A DNA stretch of 64,000 nucleotides from Sagittula marina. Lineage in GTDB: Bacteria > Pseudomonadota > Alphaproteobacteria > Rhodobacterales > Rhodobacteraceae. Where the stretch lies: contig NZ_JACIEJ010000010.1 in NCBI RefSeq assembly GCF_014196795.1, positions 162,752-226,751 on the forward strand, in the 5' to 3' direction. Under the pieces are notes generated by a model. It had not been told where the DNA came from and made no database searches. It saw nothing but the letters and a program-made list of their open reading frames with translations. Positions 52,450 through 61,104 of the stretch are shown in pieces (position 1 is the first letter of the stretch; every line of letters begins with the position of its first letter). The translations under genes and the position numbers were made by a program.

Positions 52450-53234
52450 TTGGACTACATTTACGTCGTCGCCGGTCTTATCGGCCTTTTTTCGGTGGCG
52501 AGGCACTGGTGGGCGGCAGCTTCGGGGTTCCCAGGCGTATGACGATCCCGCCACTACTGATCGTCGGCCTGACCAGGCTCGTCTGGCCGATCCGTGTTTC
52601 TGGCGGGACACTGCGGCGCGATACAGCTGTCATGGTCACGGCAGCGATTGCCCTAGTGCCGAACTTTGCGATGGGCGAAATCGGCCGGTTGCCGGGTGCC
52701 GTGCTGGTGCTTGGTCTGGTTGGCTACCTGATATGGGCCTACCTGCAACCCGGTGACGCCGTCGATGACGACGCTGATACGTCGGTGCTCCCATCGATGC
52801 TTATTTCTGCGCTCTGGGTTTTGGGTGGTTTTGTCGTCTTGATTTCTGGTGCACGGTTTCTGGTAGATGGATCCGTGTCCATCGCCCGGGGCTTTGGCAT
52901 CTCCGAGGCGTTCATCGGACTGACAATTGTGGCGGTGGCCACATCCTTGCCAGAACTTGCCACGTCCATCATCGCAGGCGTCTGGCGTCAGTCAGAATTC
53001 GCGATCGGCAATATTGTCGGGTCCAACATTTTCAACGTGCTGGGTATTCTGAGCGTGACGGCGCTGATCAAGCTGATACCTGTCGCCGACCGGTTCCTGA
53101 CCTTCGATCTGCCAATCATGATTGCGGCCTCACTGGTACTGACTGCGCTGCTTTTGACCCGTCCAGTGATCGGGAGGGGCATCGGGTTGGTGGAGCTGAT
53201 CGCATACTTTGCCTGCATGTGGTTCGCGCAGTAA
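52450..53234 (+). pseudogene. Na+/Ca2+ antiporter (CaCA family), broken by frameshift and internal deletion
   Basis: The start reads LDYIYVVAGLIGLF from the TTG at 52450. It then shifts frame in a run of six T: with five T the text continues FGGEALVGGSFGVPRRMTIP, as in intact antiporters. After PLLIVGLT it jumps to RLVWPIRVSGGTLRRD, so the first alpha repeat and its GNVIGSN-type segment are missing. The second alpha repeat is intact (GLTIVAVATSLPELATSIIA and GNIVGSNIFNVLG). The gene ends normally at 53234. It cannot give a working exchanger. Confidence 0.82.
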
Positions 53235-53311
53235 CTAGGGCTCCTTTTCAGACCTTCGCTGCGCCGCCGGTCCAAGCGCCTGATTGCCCATCGGGCGGAG
53301 TCGCTGTCGGC

Positions 53312-55016
53312 CGAGGCTGTGTGAAAACTCCAGGTTCAGCCATACTGCCTTCACCAAGTGGAGGCTGGTGATGTCGGGCTATATCGAGGGAGTGGACCGG
53401 GAGCAGACGCCCCTGTTCCCGGATCGTTTGGAGGACTGGATCTGCGACGACCATCCAGTTCGGGTGATCGATGCTTTCGTCGACGCGCTCGACTTCGCCG
53501 CTGCTGATTTCAACCGTTTTGCGCCCGCACAGACAGGGCGACCCGGCTATCATCCGGCCGTGCTTCTGAAGCTCTTCATCTATGGTTACATGAACCGGGT
53601 CGCGTCCAGCAGGCGTCTCGAGAAAGAGGCCGGGCGCAATGTCGAGGTCATGTGGCTGACCGGCAGGCTGGTGCCGGACCACAAGACAATCGCTGACTTC
53701 CGCAAAGACAACGGACCAGCGATCCGCAAGACCTGTGCCCGGTTTGTCGAGCTCTGCCGCCAGATCGGCGTGGTGGCCGCCGGGACAGTGGCCATCGATG
53801 GCAACAAGATGAAGGCGGTGAACAGTGAGGCCCCGAACGCCACCGGTCCGAGAGAGCGGGCCGAACGATCGGAATTTCACGTCAGGCAAGGTTCAGCTTC
53901 GGATCACTCACCTCGAGCAAAGCGCGTCCAGGTATCTCGACGAAATGGCGAGAGCCGACCGGCGGGAGCAGTCCGAGCGAAAGCTCCGCAAGATCGAGCG
54001 CCTGCAGGAGAAACTGTCCAGGATCCGCCAGGAAGTGCAACGCATGCAAGGGATTGCCACTCAGCTGAAAGAAACACCAGAGGGCCAGATATCATTGACC
54101 GATCCCGACGCGAGATCGATGGCAACATACGGCAAGGGCACCGGACTCGTAGGATACAACGTTCAGACGGCCGTCGATACGGTCACGCATCTGATCGTCG
54201 CACACGACGTGACCAACATCGTGCATGACCGGGCGCAGCTGGCGCCCATGGCGAAGATGGCCAAGGCGGCTTTGCAGGCGGAAAGTCTGAACGCCATCGC
54301 TGACTGAGGCTACTTCAACAGCCCTGAACTGCTTGCCTGCGAAGAAGCCGGGATCACCGCGACGGTCCCGCGACCGGAGAACATCGGGCAACCGCAAGAA
54401 GGGCATGTTCGTGAAGGCCGACTTCTTTTACGACGCGGCCAGCGACACCTATACCTGTCCAGCCGGCAAGGTCCTGACCTGCCGCTATACGCGGGAGGAG
54501 AACGGTCTGATGCACCGACGCTACTGGCAAAACGACTGCCAGTCTTGCCCGCTACGGGCGCGCTGCACGACGGGGAAAGAGCGCCGGATCACCCGCTGGG
54601 AGCACGAACATCTGATCGAGAAGATGTACGGGCGCATGGACGAAAACCCGGGCCTGATGCGCACCCGGCGCTGCACGGTCGAGCATCCGTTCGGCACGAT
54701 CAAAGCTGCGATGGGCGCTACTCACTTCCAGATGCGGAAACTCCGGAACGTGCGCACTGAAATGGCACTGCACGTCCTCGCCTACAACATCAAGCGCGTG
54801 ATGAACATCATCGGGTAAATGGCGCTTCCGGAAGAGATCAGACCATAAAAAACGGTCTAATTCCACCCTGGGCATGAGCAACGCGCCCCTCACTTCCAGA
54901 GAGCACGGCACCAGGACGCGATCAGAGCCGAAATACGCAATCTCAACTGAACTCGCCCCCTCAGACGGGTACAGAAGCGCTTCAAGGTGAAGAGCTTCCG
55001 TTTCTACACAGCCTCG
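53312..55016 (+). mobile_element. IS1182-family insertion sequence, inactivated
   Basis: The ends are recognisable: CGAGGCTGTGTGAAAAC at 53312-53328 and, inverted, CGAGGCTGTGTAGAAAC at 55016-55000, matching at 16 of 17 positions apart from one base. Between them lies a single transposase gene in three frames. The element is about 1.7 kb, normal for the family. It lies 77 bases beyond the stop of the broken antiporter gene. Confidence 0.8.
53371..54818 (+). pseudogene. IS1182-family transposase, two frameshifts and one stop
   Basis: The N-terminus from 53371 (GYIEGVDREQTPLFPDRLED, YHPAVLLKLFIYGYMNRV, DHKTIADFRKDN, VAIDGNKMKAVNS) is typical. The frame shifts between about 53820 and 53870 and continues with RYLDEMARADRR and DPDARSMATYGKGTGLVGYN. 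A TGA at 54305-54307 replaces the arginine of ADRGYFN. The frame shifts again near 54390 and ends with FVKADFFYDAASDTYTCPAG, TRRCTVEHPFGTIKAAMG and LAYNIKRVMNIIG. Confidence 0.88.
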
Positions 55017-55186
55017 ACCCACTCCTGCCGTTCGAAGAAGCAACCGCGGGTTCAGACCGGCGGCGTCATCGAAGCAGTTATTCGTCGCTGCCGCAGCATT
55101 TCCTATGACCCGAGGTGGGCGGCGCGAGACTTTCGTTTCAGTCGGTGTTCATGCCACATGGGGTAGGTAAACAAAGGTTTTAACAA

Positions 55187-55492
55187 ATGGCAGATGGCTT
55201 GGATCAGACAAACTTGGGCGTACGTTTGTCAGGCCGCCTCATATGCTCATCGGAGCAGGAGGCGGAAGCTGTTCGTCGGCACCTATCCGAACATATTGAC
55301 CTCACTCGGGCGGAACCGGGATGTATATCCTTTGATGTTTACCCAACGGGAGACCCTCTGATCTGGACAGTGGAAGAGCATTTCCAAGACCGGGACTCAT
55401 TCACCTCGCACCAAGAGCGAATTCGGGAGTCCGCATGGGGAGCTGCGACGGCACAAATTGCCAGAGATTACAAAGTTACGGGTTTGGACTAA
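55187..55492 (+). CDS. antibiotic biosynthesis monooxygenase (ABM) family protein
   Basis: A 101-residue single-domain protein with the ABM ferredoxin-like fold: strand GRLICSSEQEAEAVRRHLSE, the segment RAEPGCISFDVYPT and EEHFQDRDSFTSHQ. Small quinol or polyketide monooxygenases have this layout and need no cofactor. It is a single gene just beyond the IS1182 element. Substrate unknown. Confidence 0.8.
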   Translation: MADGLDQTNLGVRLSGRLICSSEQEAEAVRRHLSEHIDLTRAEPGCISFDVYPTGDPLIWTVEEHFQDRDSFTSHQERIRESAWGAATAQIARDYKVTGLD

Positions 55493-55725
55493 CCACTGGG
55501 AATTCGAAGCTGACTTGCGGCAGCGAAGCGAGCGGAGGACGAGCCGCTCAGGTCGCCCATTCCTCCGGCCCAAAGTCGACGTTCTTGACTGGCGCTGAGG
55601 ATGACCAGAGCCAGCCCTTCTTGCCCCTCCTGGTGTTGCTCGCTTCGCCAAGAATTGTGGTCTTCCAAACGGGTTGGTTCACTGCACAAGCTACGGGTGT
55701 AGAAAGAAATGCAAGAGTGATGATG

Positions 55726-56616
55726 TCAGGTGCTTTCAATAAGCCAGTCGGGTTGAATTCCGCTCGACTCAATGAATGGCACTGGCGAAAGCCCGCGGAA
55801 CAAGCCGTGTTTCTGGATTAGAATGGTACCGAGGCCGGCGGCTGCTCCGCCTAGGACGTCCGTGTGGAGAGTGTCGCCGACCATGGCGATGCGGTGACGG
55901 GGAATCCCCGGCAGCCGTTGAAGTGCAGCTTCGAAAGCGTTCCAATAGGGTTTGCCGAATAACGACAGCCCACAGACCGAAGCGATGTCCTGAGCATACC
56001 AACCGGGTTCAAGAGACAGGCCGTCATCGCGCGGGGCCACGATGTCGGGATTGGCAACGATGACGGGTCTGGCGTGGGTATGCAGGGCTCGCCCAAGGCG
56101 CGCATTGTCTTCCTCGCTCCAGCGCGCGGCGGACAGGAACAGGAAACCCGCAGCTGTGTTCAGCAGACCCGGTTGAGCAAGCAGATCGGCCACGTAATGA
56201 CCGGGAGGCAGGTCCGAAAGGTCGTCCTCCCCGTCCGTGATCGCTGCCCAGACTCCGTGGACGTTGGGCAGATGGGCAAATGCCACATCCCGGCTGGAGA
56301 CGACCTCGTTCAGGCTGAAATCAAAGCCCAGCCGATGGTACTTTGCCAGTACGCCCGACCGCGTATAGCTGGCCGCATTGGTCAGCACCACGAGACGCTT
56401 CCCGTCAGCACGCAATCGGGCGATGCGCTCGACCGCGCCGGGGATTGGCGTCTCGCCCCGGTTCAGAACGCCGAAGGCGTCGAGGATGTAGGCATCGTAG
56501 TCGTCCTTCGTATCTTCAAGCGTCTGGCCGGTGCGCGACGCCTCAGGGAACTGCGCCTGCGGCAGCATGGGCCGCAGGCGTTCATAGCGTGCAAAGGCCG
56601 CTTCGGTCGTAATCAT
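55726..56616 (-). CDS. HAD-superfamily IIA phosphatase linked to a PhnD-like transporter
   Basis: A 296-residue NagD/TIGR01459-like phosphatase. Motif I is YILDAFGVLNRG (nucleophile aspartate in LDAFG), motif II VVLTNAASYTR, the lysine is in LFGKPYWNAFEAAL, and motif IV is IAMVGDTLHTDVLGG. It ends the second PhnD-C-E-E operon, 9 bases after the last permease gene, so it probably removes phosphate from the imported compound or a product. The exact substrate is not given by sequence. Confidence 0.88.
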   Translation of the reverse strand: MITTEAAFARYERLRPMLPQAQFPEASRTGQTLEDTKDDYDAYILDAFGVLNRGETPIPGAVERIARLRADGKRLVVLTNAASYTRSGVLAKYHRLGFDFSLNEVVSSRDVAFAHLPNVHGVWAAITDGEDDLSDLPPGHYVADLLAQPGLLNTAAGFLFLSAARWSEEDNARLGRALHTHARPVIVANPDIVAPRDDGLSLEPGWYAQDIASVCGLSLFGKPYWNAFEAALQRLPGIPRHRIAMVGDTLHTDVLGGAAAGLGTILIQKHGLFRGLSPVPFIESSGIQPDWLIEST

Positions 56617-56625
56617 TTCTCGCCC

Positions 56626-57462
56626 TTACAGGATTTTGCGGCGCAGGAAGGAGGAGACCATCTCGCCGAAGATAACCAGCGAGAGAATGGTCAGAAGCAC
56701 CATGGAAACCTCCGGCCAGTTGAAGGTGTCGATCGCACCTTGCAGGATCATCCCGATGCCGCCCGCGCCAACGAGGCCCAGCACGGTGCTTTCGCGCAGG
56801 TTGATGTCCCAGCGCAGGATCGACACGGCAAAAAAGGCGGGCATGACCTGCGGCACGATGGCGTAGAGCACGATCTTGAACTGGGAGGCGCCGCAGGCCT
56901 CGAGTGCCTCGACCGGCTTGCGGTCGATTTCCTCGATGGCTTCGCCAAGCAGTTTGCCGAGAAACCCGATGGAGCGGAACATGATCGCCACGATCCCCGC
57001 CACGATGCCTGGGCCGAAGATGGCGACAAACAGCAGCGCCCAGATGATAGTGTTCACCGACCGCGAGGACACGAGGATGAAGCGCCCGAGCCAGAGACAG
57101 GCGCGGTTGGGCGTGGTGTTCTGCGCCGCGATGTAGGCCACCGGCAGGGAGACGAAGACCGCGATCAGCGTTGCCAGCGTGGCGATGTTCACCGTCTGCC
57201 AGATCGCCTCGAGTATGGAGGGCAGATTGGACGCATCCGGCGGCATCATCCGCCCGAAGAGGTCGGCCATCTGCGCAGGACTGTCCCAGACCCAGGCCCA
57301 GATCACGTCGATGCTGCCCAAGGCCCAAGCCACCACGGCGGCGGCGGCGGCAAATCCGCCGTAGCGCATCAGGCGTTGTTTCATGGTGAAGCGTGACCAG
57401 CTGTCGCGCCCGCTTAGGGCCTCGGAGAGGGGGCGCGGTTCGGAGAGGTTCAAGGTGTTCAT
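56626..57462 (-). CDS. PhnE-like ABC permease, second copy of the second phosphonate-type transporter
   Basis: A 278-residue permease with about six hydrophobic segments and the ABC loop EAIEEIDRKPVEALEACGASQFK. It is homologous to the PhnE permeases at 36.8-39.0 kb but without the long periplasmic insert. It overlaps the preceding permease gene by ATGA. Confidence 0.9.
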   Translation of the reverse strand: MNTLNLSEPRPLSEALSGRDSWSRFTMKQRLMRYGGFAAAAAVVAWALGSIDVIWAWVWDSPAQMADLFGRMMPPDASNLPSILEAIWQTVNIATLATLIAVFVSLPVAYIAAQNTTPNRACLWLGRFILVSSRSVNTIIWALLFVAIFGPGIVAGIVAIMFRSIGFLGKLLGEAIEEIDRKPVEALEACGASQFKIVLYAIVPQVMPAFFAVSILRWDINLRESTVLGLVGAGGIGMILQGAIDTFNWPEVSMVLLTILSLVIFGEMVSSFLRRKIL

Positions 57463-58265
57463 GTGATACGCTTTCGTATGACGCCGCTGACCGCTTCGGA
57501 AACGAGGATCACCCCGACGATGACCATGGTGATGGCGAGGGCAAAGTCGTAGTCGTAGCGACCGAAGGCATTGGCGAGCGTCGCTCCTATGCCGCCCGCG
57601 CCGACGATGCCAACCACGGCGGAGGCGCGCAGGTTGCTATCGAGCTGGTAGATGCCAAGACCCACCAGTCGCGGCATGACCTGTGGCAGCACGGCATAGA
57701 CCTGCGTGGTGAGGAACCCGGCTCCGGCGGAACGCATGGCCTCGACCTGGCCGAAGTCGATCTCCTCGATCCGCTCGGCCAGCAGCTTGGCGACGAAACC
57801 CACGGAGTAGACCACCAGTGTCAGCGCGCCTGCGAACGGGCCGAAGCCCACGGCCTTGACGAAGATGATGGCAACAATCACCGGGTGAAAGCTGCGCGCG
57901 ATGATGATGAGCGCACGGCCCAGCAGGTAGATCGGCTTGGGGGCGATATTGCTCGCCGCCATGAATGCGAGCGGGATTGACAGGATGATGCCGCCCACAG
58001 TGGCGAGGATGGCGATCTTCAGGCTCTCCATGAAGCCGTCGAAAAGCAGGCCCGCGCGTTCGAAGCTGGGCGGGAAGGCCCCGTTGAAGATGCGCTGCGC
58101 CCGGCTCATGCCGTCCGCCACGCGGTCCCAGTCGATGGGCAGCGTGGCGAGGGTGAAGATCACGTATACCGCGACGCCGATATAGAGAGCGTAGCGCAGG
58201 GCAGGGTTGGCGATGAAGGGTGGTTTGCGCCAGACGTCGCGCGGAATGTCCGGTGTTGCGGTCAT
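57459..58265 (-). CDS. PhnE-like ABC permease, first copy of the second phosphonate-type transporter
   Basis: A 268-residue permease with six hydrophobic segments and the loop ERIEEIDFGQVEAMRSAGAGFLT. It overlaps the ATPase gene by ATGA at its start and the second permease gene by ATGA at its end. Confidence 0.9.
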   Translation of the reverse strand: MTATPDIPRDVWRKPPFIANPALRYALYIGVAVYVIFTLATLPIDWDRVADGMSRAQRIFNGAFPPSFERAGLLFDGFMESLKIAILATVGGIILSIPLAFMAASNIAPKPIYLLGRALIIIARSFHPVIVAIIFVKAVGFGPFAGALTLVVYSVGFVAKLLAERIEEIDFGQVEAMRSAGAGFLTTQVYAVLPQVMPRLVGLGIYQLDSNLRASAVVGIVGAGGIGATLANAFGRYDYDFALAITMVIVGVILVSEAVSGVIRKRIT

Positions 58266-59035
58266 GCGGCGGCCCCCACCTCGGCGCGGTCCTGTGCGGG
58301 GACGCCGGCGTAAATCTTGTCCATCTCGTCGCGCGTCAGGGCATCGGGTTTGTCGTCGAAAATGATCCGGCCATAGCGCATGCCAACGATCCGGTCAGAG
58401 AATTCCTTGGCTTCGGTCACGTTGTGGATGTTGATGATGACGGGCAGGTTCAACTCCTGCGCGAGGTCGCGCAGAAGCGACATGATCTGCTCGGAGGTCT
58501 TGGGGTCGAGCGAGGCGGTGGGTTCGTCCGCAAGCAGGATCTCGGGGCGCTGCATCAGGGCCCGTACCACGCCGACACGCTGACGCTCGCCGCCCGAAAG
58601 TTCGTCGGCACGTTGGTCCGCGTAATGGGCGATGCCCACACGTTCCATCAACTCGAAGGCGCGGCGGATGTCTTCCTTCGGGTAGCGCCGGGTTAGCGCC
58701 GCCCAAGTGGAGATATAGCCCAGCCGCCCGGCCTGCACGTTCTCCATCACGGTCAGCCGATCGATCAGGTTGAAACCTTGAAAGACCATGCCGATGCGGC
58801 GCCGTGCGCTACGAAGCTGACGGCGCGACAGCGTGGTGAACTCGGTGCCATTGAGCTCGACGGAACCGGAGGTCGGCTCCACGAGGCGGTTGATGCAGCG
58901 CAGCAGTGTGGACTTGCCCGCGCCCGATGAGCCGATCACGGAGGTCAACTGTTCGCCTTCGACCGCCAGGTTCAGTTCCTTCAGTACGGGATCGCCGCCG
59001 CCGTAGCGCTTTGTCAGGTTTGTGATCTTCAGCAT
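58262..59035 (-). CDS. PhnC-like ABC ATP-binding protein of the second transporter
   Basis: A 257-residue ABC ATPase with Walker [13 protein letters not shown], signature LSGGERQRVG and Walker B ILLADEPTASLD. It is close in layout to PhnC. The start at 59035 follows AGGC; the open frame reaching 59122 enters the intergenic DNA after the binding-protein gene. Confidence 0.92.
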   Translation of the reverse strand: MLKITNLTKRYGGGDPVLKELNLAVEGEQLTSVIGSSGAGKSTLLRCINRLVEPTSGSVELNGTEFTTLSRRQLRSARRRIGMVFQGFNLIDRLTVMENVQAGRLGYISTWAALTRRYPKEDIRRAFELMERVGIAHYADQRADELSGGERQRVGVVRALMQRPEILLADEPTASLDPKTSEQIMSLLRDLAQELNLPVIINIHNVTEAKEFSDRIVGMRYGRIIFDDKPDALTRDEMDKIYAGVPAQDRAEVGAAA

Positions 59036-59146
59036 GGAATGCCTCTTTGGGATGGCGCGGCCAGTGCCCTGACCGTGGGGCGGTCGGGCGGTGCGCAGGA
59101 GCCGGCGCGCGCGGACGCGCACCGGGTTGGCGATGTAAGAGGGGGA

Positions 59147-60127
59147 TCAGTTCCCGGCGAGACCCTGCGGCGTGTACTCGACGCCGTTGGAGGCCTGGAT
59201 CTGACGGATCACGGCCCACTGGTCCTTGTAGGTGATGGGCACGAACTTCGACACGCCGTCAAACTCCTCACCCAGCGCGGTGTCCGCGAAGTCAAAGGAG
59301 AAGAAGGCTTCCTTCACTTTTTCGGCCAATGCGGGGTCAAGGTCGTGCGCCATGGTGAAGGACGTCGTGGGGAATGGATCGCTTTCCCAGATCTTGCGCA
59401 CGTCTGCGGGGTCATAGAGACCGCGTTCGGCCATGCGGTCAACCACCTCGGAGGCGACCGGGGCCGCATCGTAGTCACCGGCGACGACGCCCAGCATCGA
59501 CTGGTCATGCGAGCCCGAATAGACGACTTCGTAGTCCTTGTCCGGCTCGACGCCAAGGGCCGGGAAAAGTGCGCGCGGCGCCTGGTTGCCGGAGTTCGAG
59601 GTTGGCGAAGTATGTGCCACCCGTTTGCCCGCAAGATCCGCGACTTCCTGGATGTCGCTGTCGGCCTGGGTGAAGACCTGCAGCTTGTAGCCGAACTGGC
59701 CGTCCTCTGCGCCCATGATCGCGAAGGGCACAGCGCCCGCGAGGTTCACAGCGAACGGCGTCGGACCGGTCGAGAAACCCGCCACATGCAGACGACCGGA
59801 GCGCATCGCCTCGACCTCGGCCGAGTTGGACTGTACGGCAAAGAACTGCACGTCTTTGCCGGTGACCTCCGACAGGTGTTCGATAAACGGCTCCCAGATG
59901 TCGGCATAAACCGCCGGGTCCTCTACCGGGGTATATGCAAACACAAGCGTATCCGGATCACTCAGCTCTGCCGGATCGGTGGGCGTGTCGGCGACCAGAT
60001 CGCCGTTGGCGTCGCAATACTGCACGTCGAGCGCGCCGCGTTCGGAGCATTCCTGCGCATAGGCGGCGATGGTGCTGCATGTCAGGATGCCCAGTGCGGT
60101 GACCGCACGGGTGATGAATAATGTCAT
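59147..60127 (-). CDS. phosphate/phosphite/phosphonate-type ABC substrate-binding protein
   Basis: A 326-residue PhnD-superfamily binding protein with a signal peptide (cleavage near AAYAQ). Family features are FAYTPVEDPAVYADIW, RSGRLHVAGFSTGPTPFAVN and AHTSPTSNSGNQAPRALFP, in which the serine/threonine cluster would bind the phosphonate or phosphate group. It is longer at the N-terminus than PhnD at 39.2 kb, with a cysteine-bearing insert (ECSERGALDVQYCDANGD). The ATG at 60127 follows GGGAGGAAA. Phosphite, hypophosphite or a phosphonate are the main options for its ligand. Confidence 0.9.
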   Translation of the reverse strand: MTLFITRAVTALGILTCSTIAAYAQECSERGALDVQYCDANGDLVADTPTDPAELSDPDTLVFAYTPVEDPAVYADIWEPFIEHLSEVTGKDVQFFAVQSNSAEVEAMRSGRLHVAGFSTGPTPFAVNLAGAVPFAIMGAEDGQFGYKLQVFTQADSDIQEVADLAGKRVAHTSPTSNSGNQAPRALFPALGVEPDKDYEVVYSGSHDQSMLGVVAGDYDAAPVASEVVDRMAERGLYDPADVRKIWESDPFPTTSFTMAHDLDPALAEKVKEAFFSFDFADTALGEEFDGVSKFVPITYKDQWAVIRQIQASNGVEYTPQGLAGN

Positions 60128-60215
60128 GGTTTCCTCCCTCTGACAGCAGGCGGGGCCGGGCCGCACCTGCATCAATGCACACAGGCTAGGCGCGGGGGGT
60201 GCGGTTTGACGAGGA

Positions 60216-60258
60216 TTGAAGTGTTAATGAAACCCCTGCAGGCGGGTTGAAGTGTTAA
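60216..60258. promoter_or_regulatory. direct repeats TTGAAGTGTTAA in the divergent promoter region
   Basis: TTGAAGTGTTAA occurs at 60216-60227 and again at 60247-60258, 31 bases apart, close to three turns of the helix. The copies lie 89-131 bases upstream of the binding-protein gene and 112-154 bases upstream of the response-regulator gene. OmpR-type regulators bind direct repeats, so this is a reasonable target for the regulator encoded next. Confidence 0.55.
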
Positions 60259-60369
60259 CAGTGTTACAAAGGGCTGCCCACATCTTGAATTTTCCGGGTT
60301 TCTGCGCAACGCCTGAGGTCTGATCGTCGGGGAGGCGGTCTTGCCAGCACGTCGCAGGAGGAGCGTCAC

Positions 60370-61104
60370 ATGCAGGCTTCCAGTCTGACACCGGGGACCG
60401 GCCCCGTCATCGGCATCGTCGATGACGATGCGCAGGTGCGCGAAACCCTGTCGGAGCTGATGCACGACAGCGGCTTCCGGGCCGTCTGTTGCGCGGATAT
60501 CGAGGCGTTTCACGCACTCGGAGATCCACCCCCCGTGGACCTCGTGCTGATCGACCTGCGGCTGAGGGGGGAATCCGGCCTGACGCTGGCGATACATCTG
60601 CGGGAACGGCACGAGATCCCCATCGTGATGTTGACCGGTGTGGGGGACGAGATCGACAAGATCATCGGGCTCGAAACCGGCGCGGACGACTACCTCATCA
60701 AGCCCTTCAACCCGCGCGAATTGGTGGCGCGCATCCGGGCGGTGCTGCGCCGCTACGGCCATGCCTCGGCCCGACCTGCGTCGGCGGGCAAGCGTCAGAT
60801 TGCCTTCGGCGAGAAGCGTATCGATCTCGACGCGCGTCGGCTGCTGGACGGGGACGGCGAGGAAGTGCCGCTGACCAACGCGGAATACCGGCTGTTGGAG
60901 TTCTTTGCCCGTAACCCGGAGCGCGTCGTCCCGCGCGAAGAGCTGTTGAAGGAACTTGGTGCCGACACCCAGCGATACGTCGACCGCACCGTGGATGTTC
61001 TGATCCTGCGCCTGCGCCGCAAGATCGAGCCGGTCCCGGCCAAGCCGGTGCATCTTCAGACCCGTCGGGCGCGGGGCTACGTATTCCACCTGGGAACCGA
61101 ATGA
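60370..61104 (+). CDS. OmpR-family response regulator
   Basis: A 244-residue regulator with a receiver (about 13-125, acidic triplet DDD at 18-20, phospho-acceptor D62 in VLIDLRLRGESG, lysine in LIKPFNP) and a C-terminal winged helix (about 150-240, NAEYRLLEFFARNPERVVPR). AGGAGGAG precedes the ATG. It overlaps the kinase gene by ATGA and is divergent from the PhnD-like operon. TorR-like regulators share this layout. Confidence 0.93.
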   Translation: MQASSLTPGTGPVIGIVDDDAQVRETLSELMHDSGFRAVCCADIEAFHALGDPPPVDLVLIDLRLRGESGLTLAIHLRERHEIPIVMLTGVGDEIDKIIGLETGADDYLIKPFNPRELVARIRAVLRRYGHASARPASAGKRQIAFGEKRIDLDARRLLDGDGEEVPLTNAEYRLLEFFARNPERVVPREELLKELGADTQRYVDRTVDVLILRLRRKIEPVPAKPVHLQTRRARGYVFHLGTE

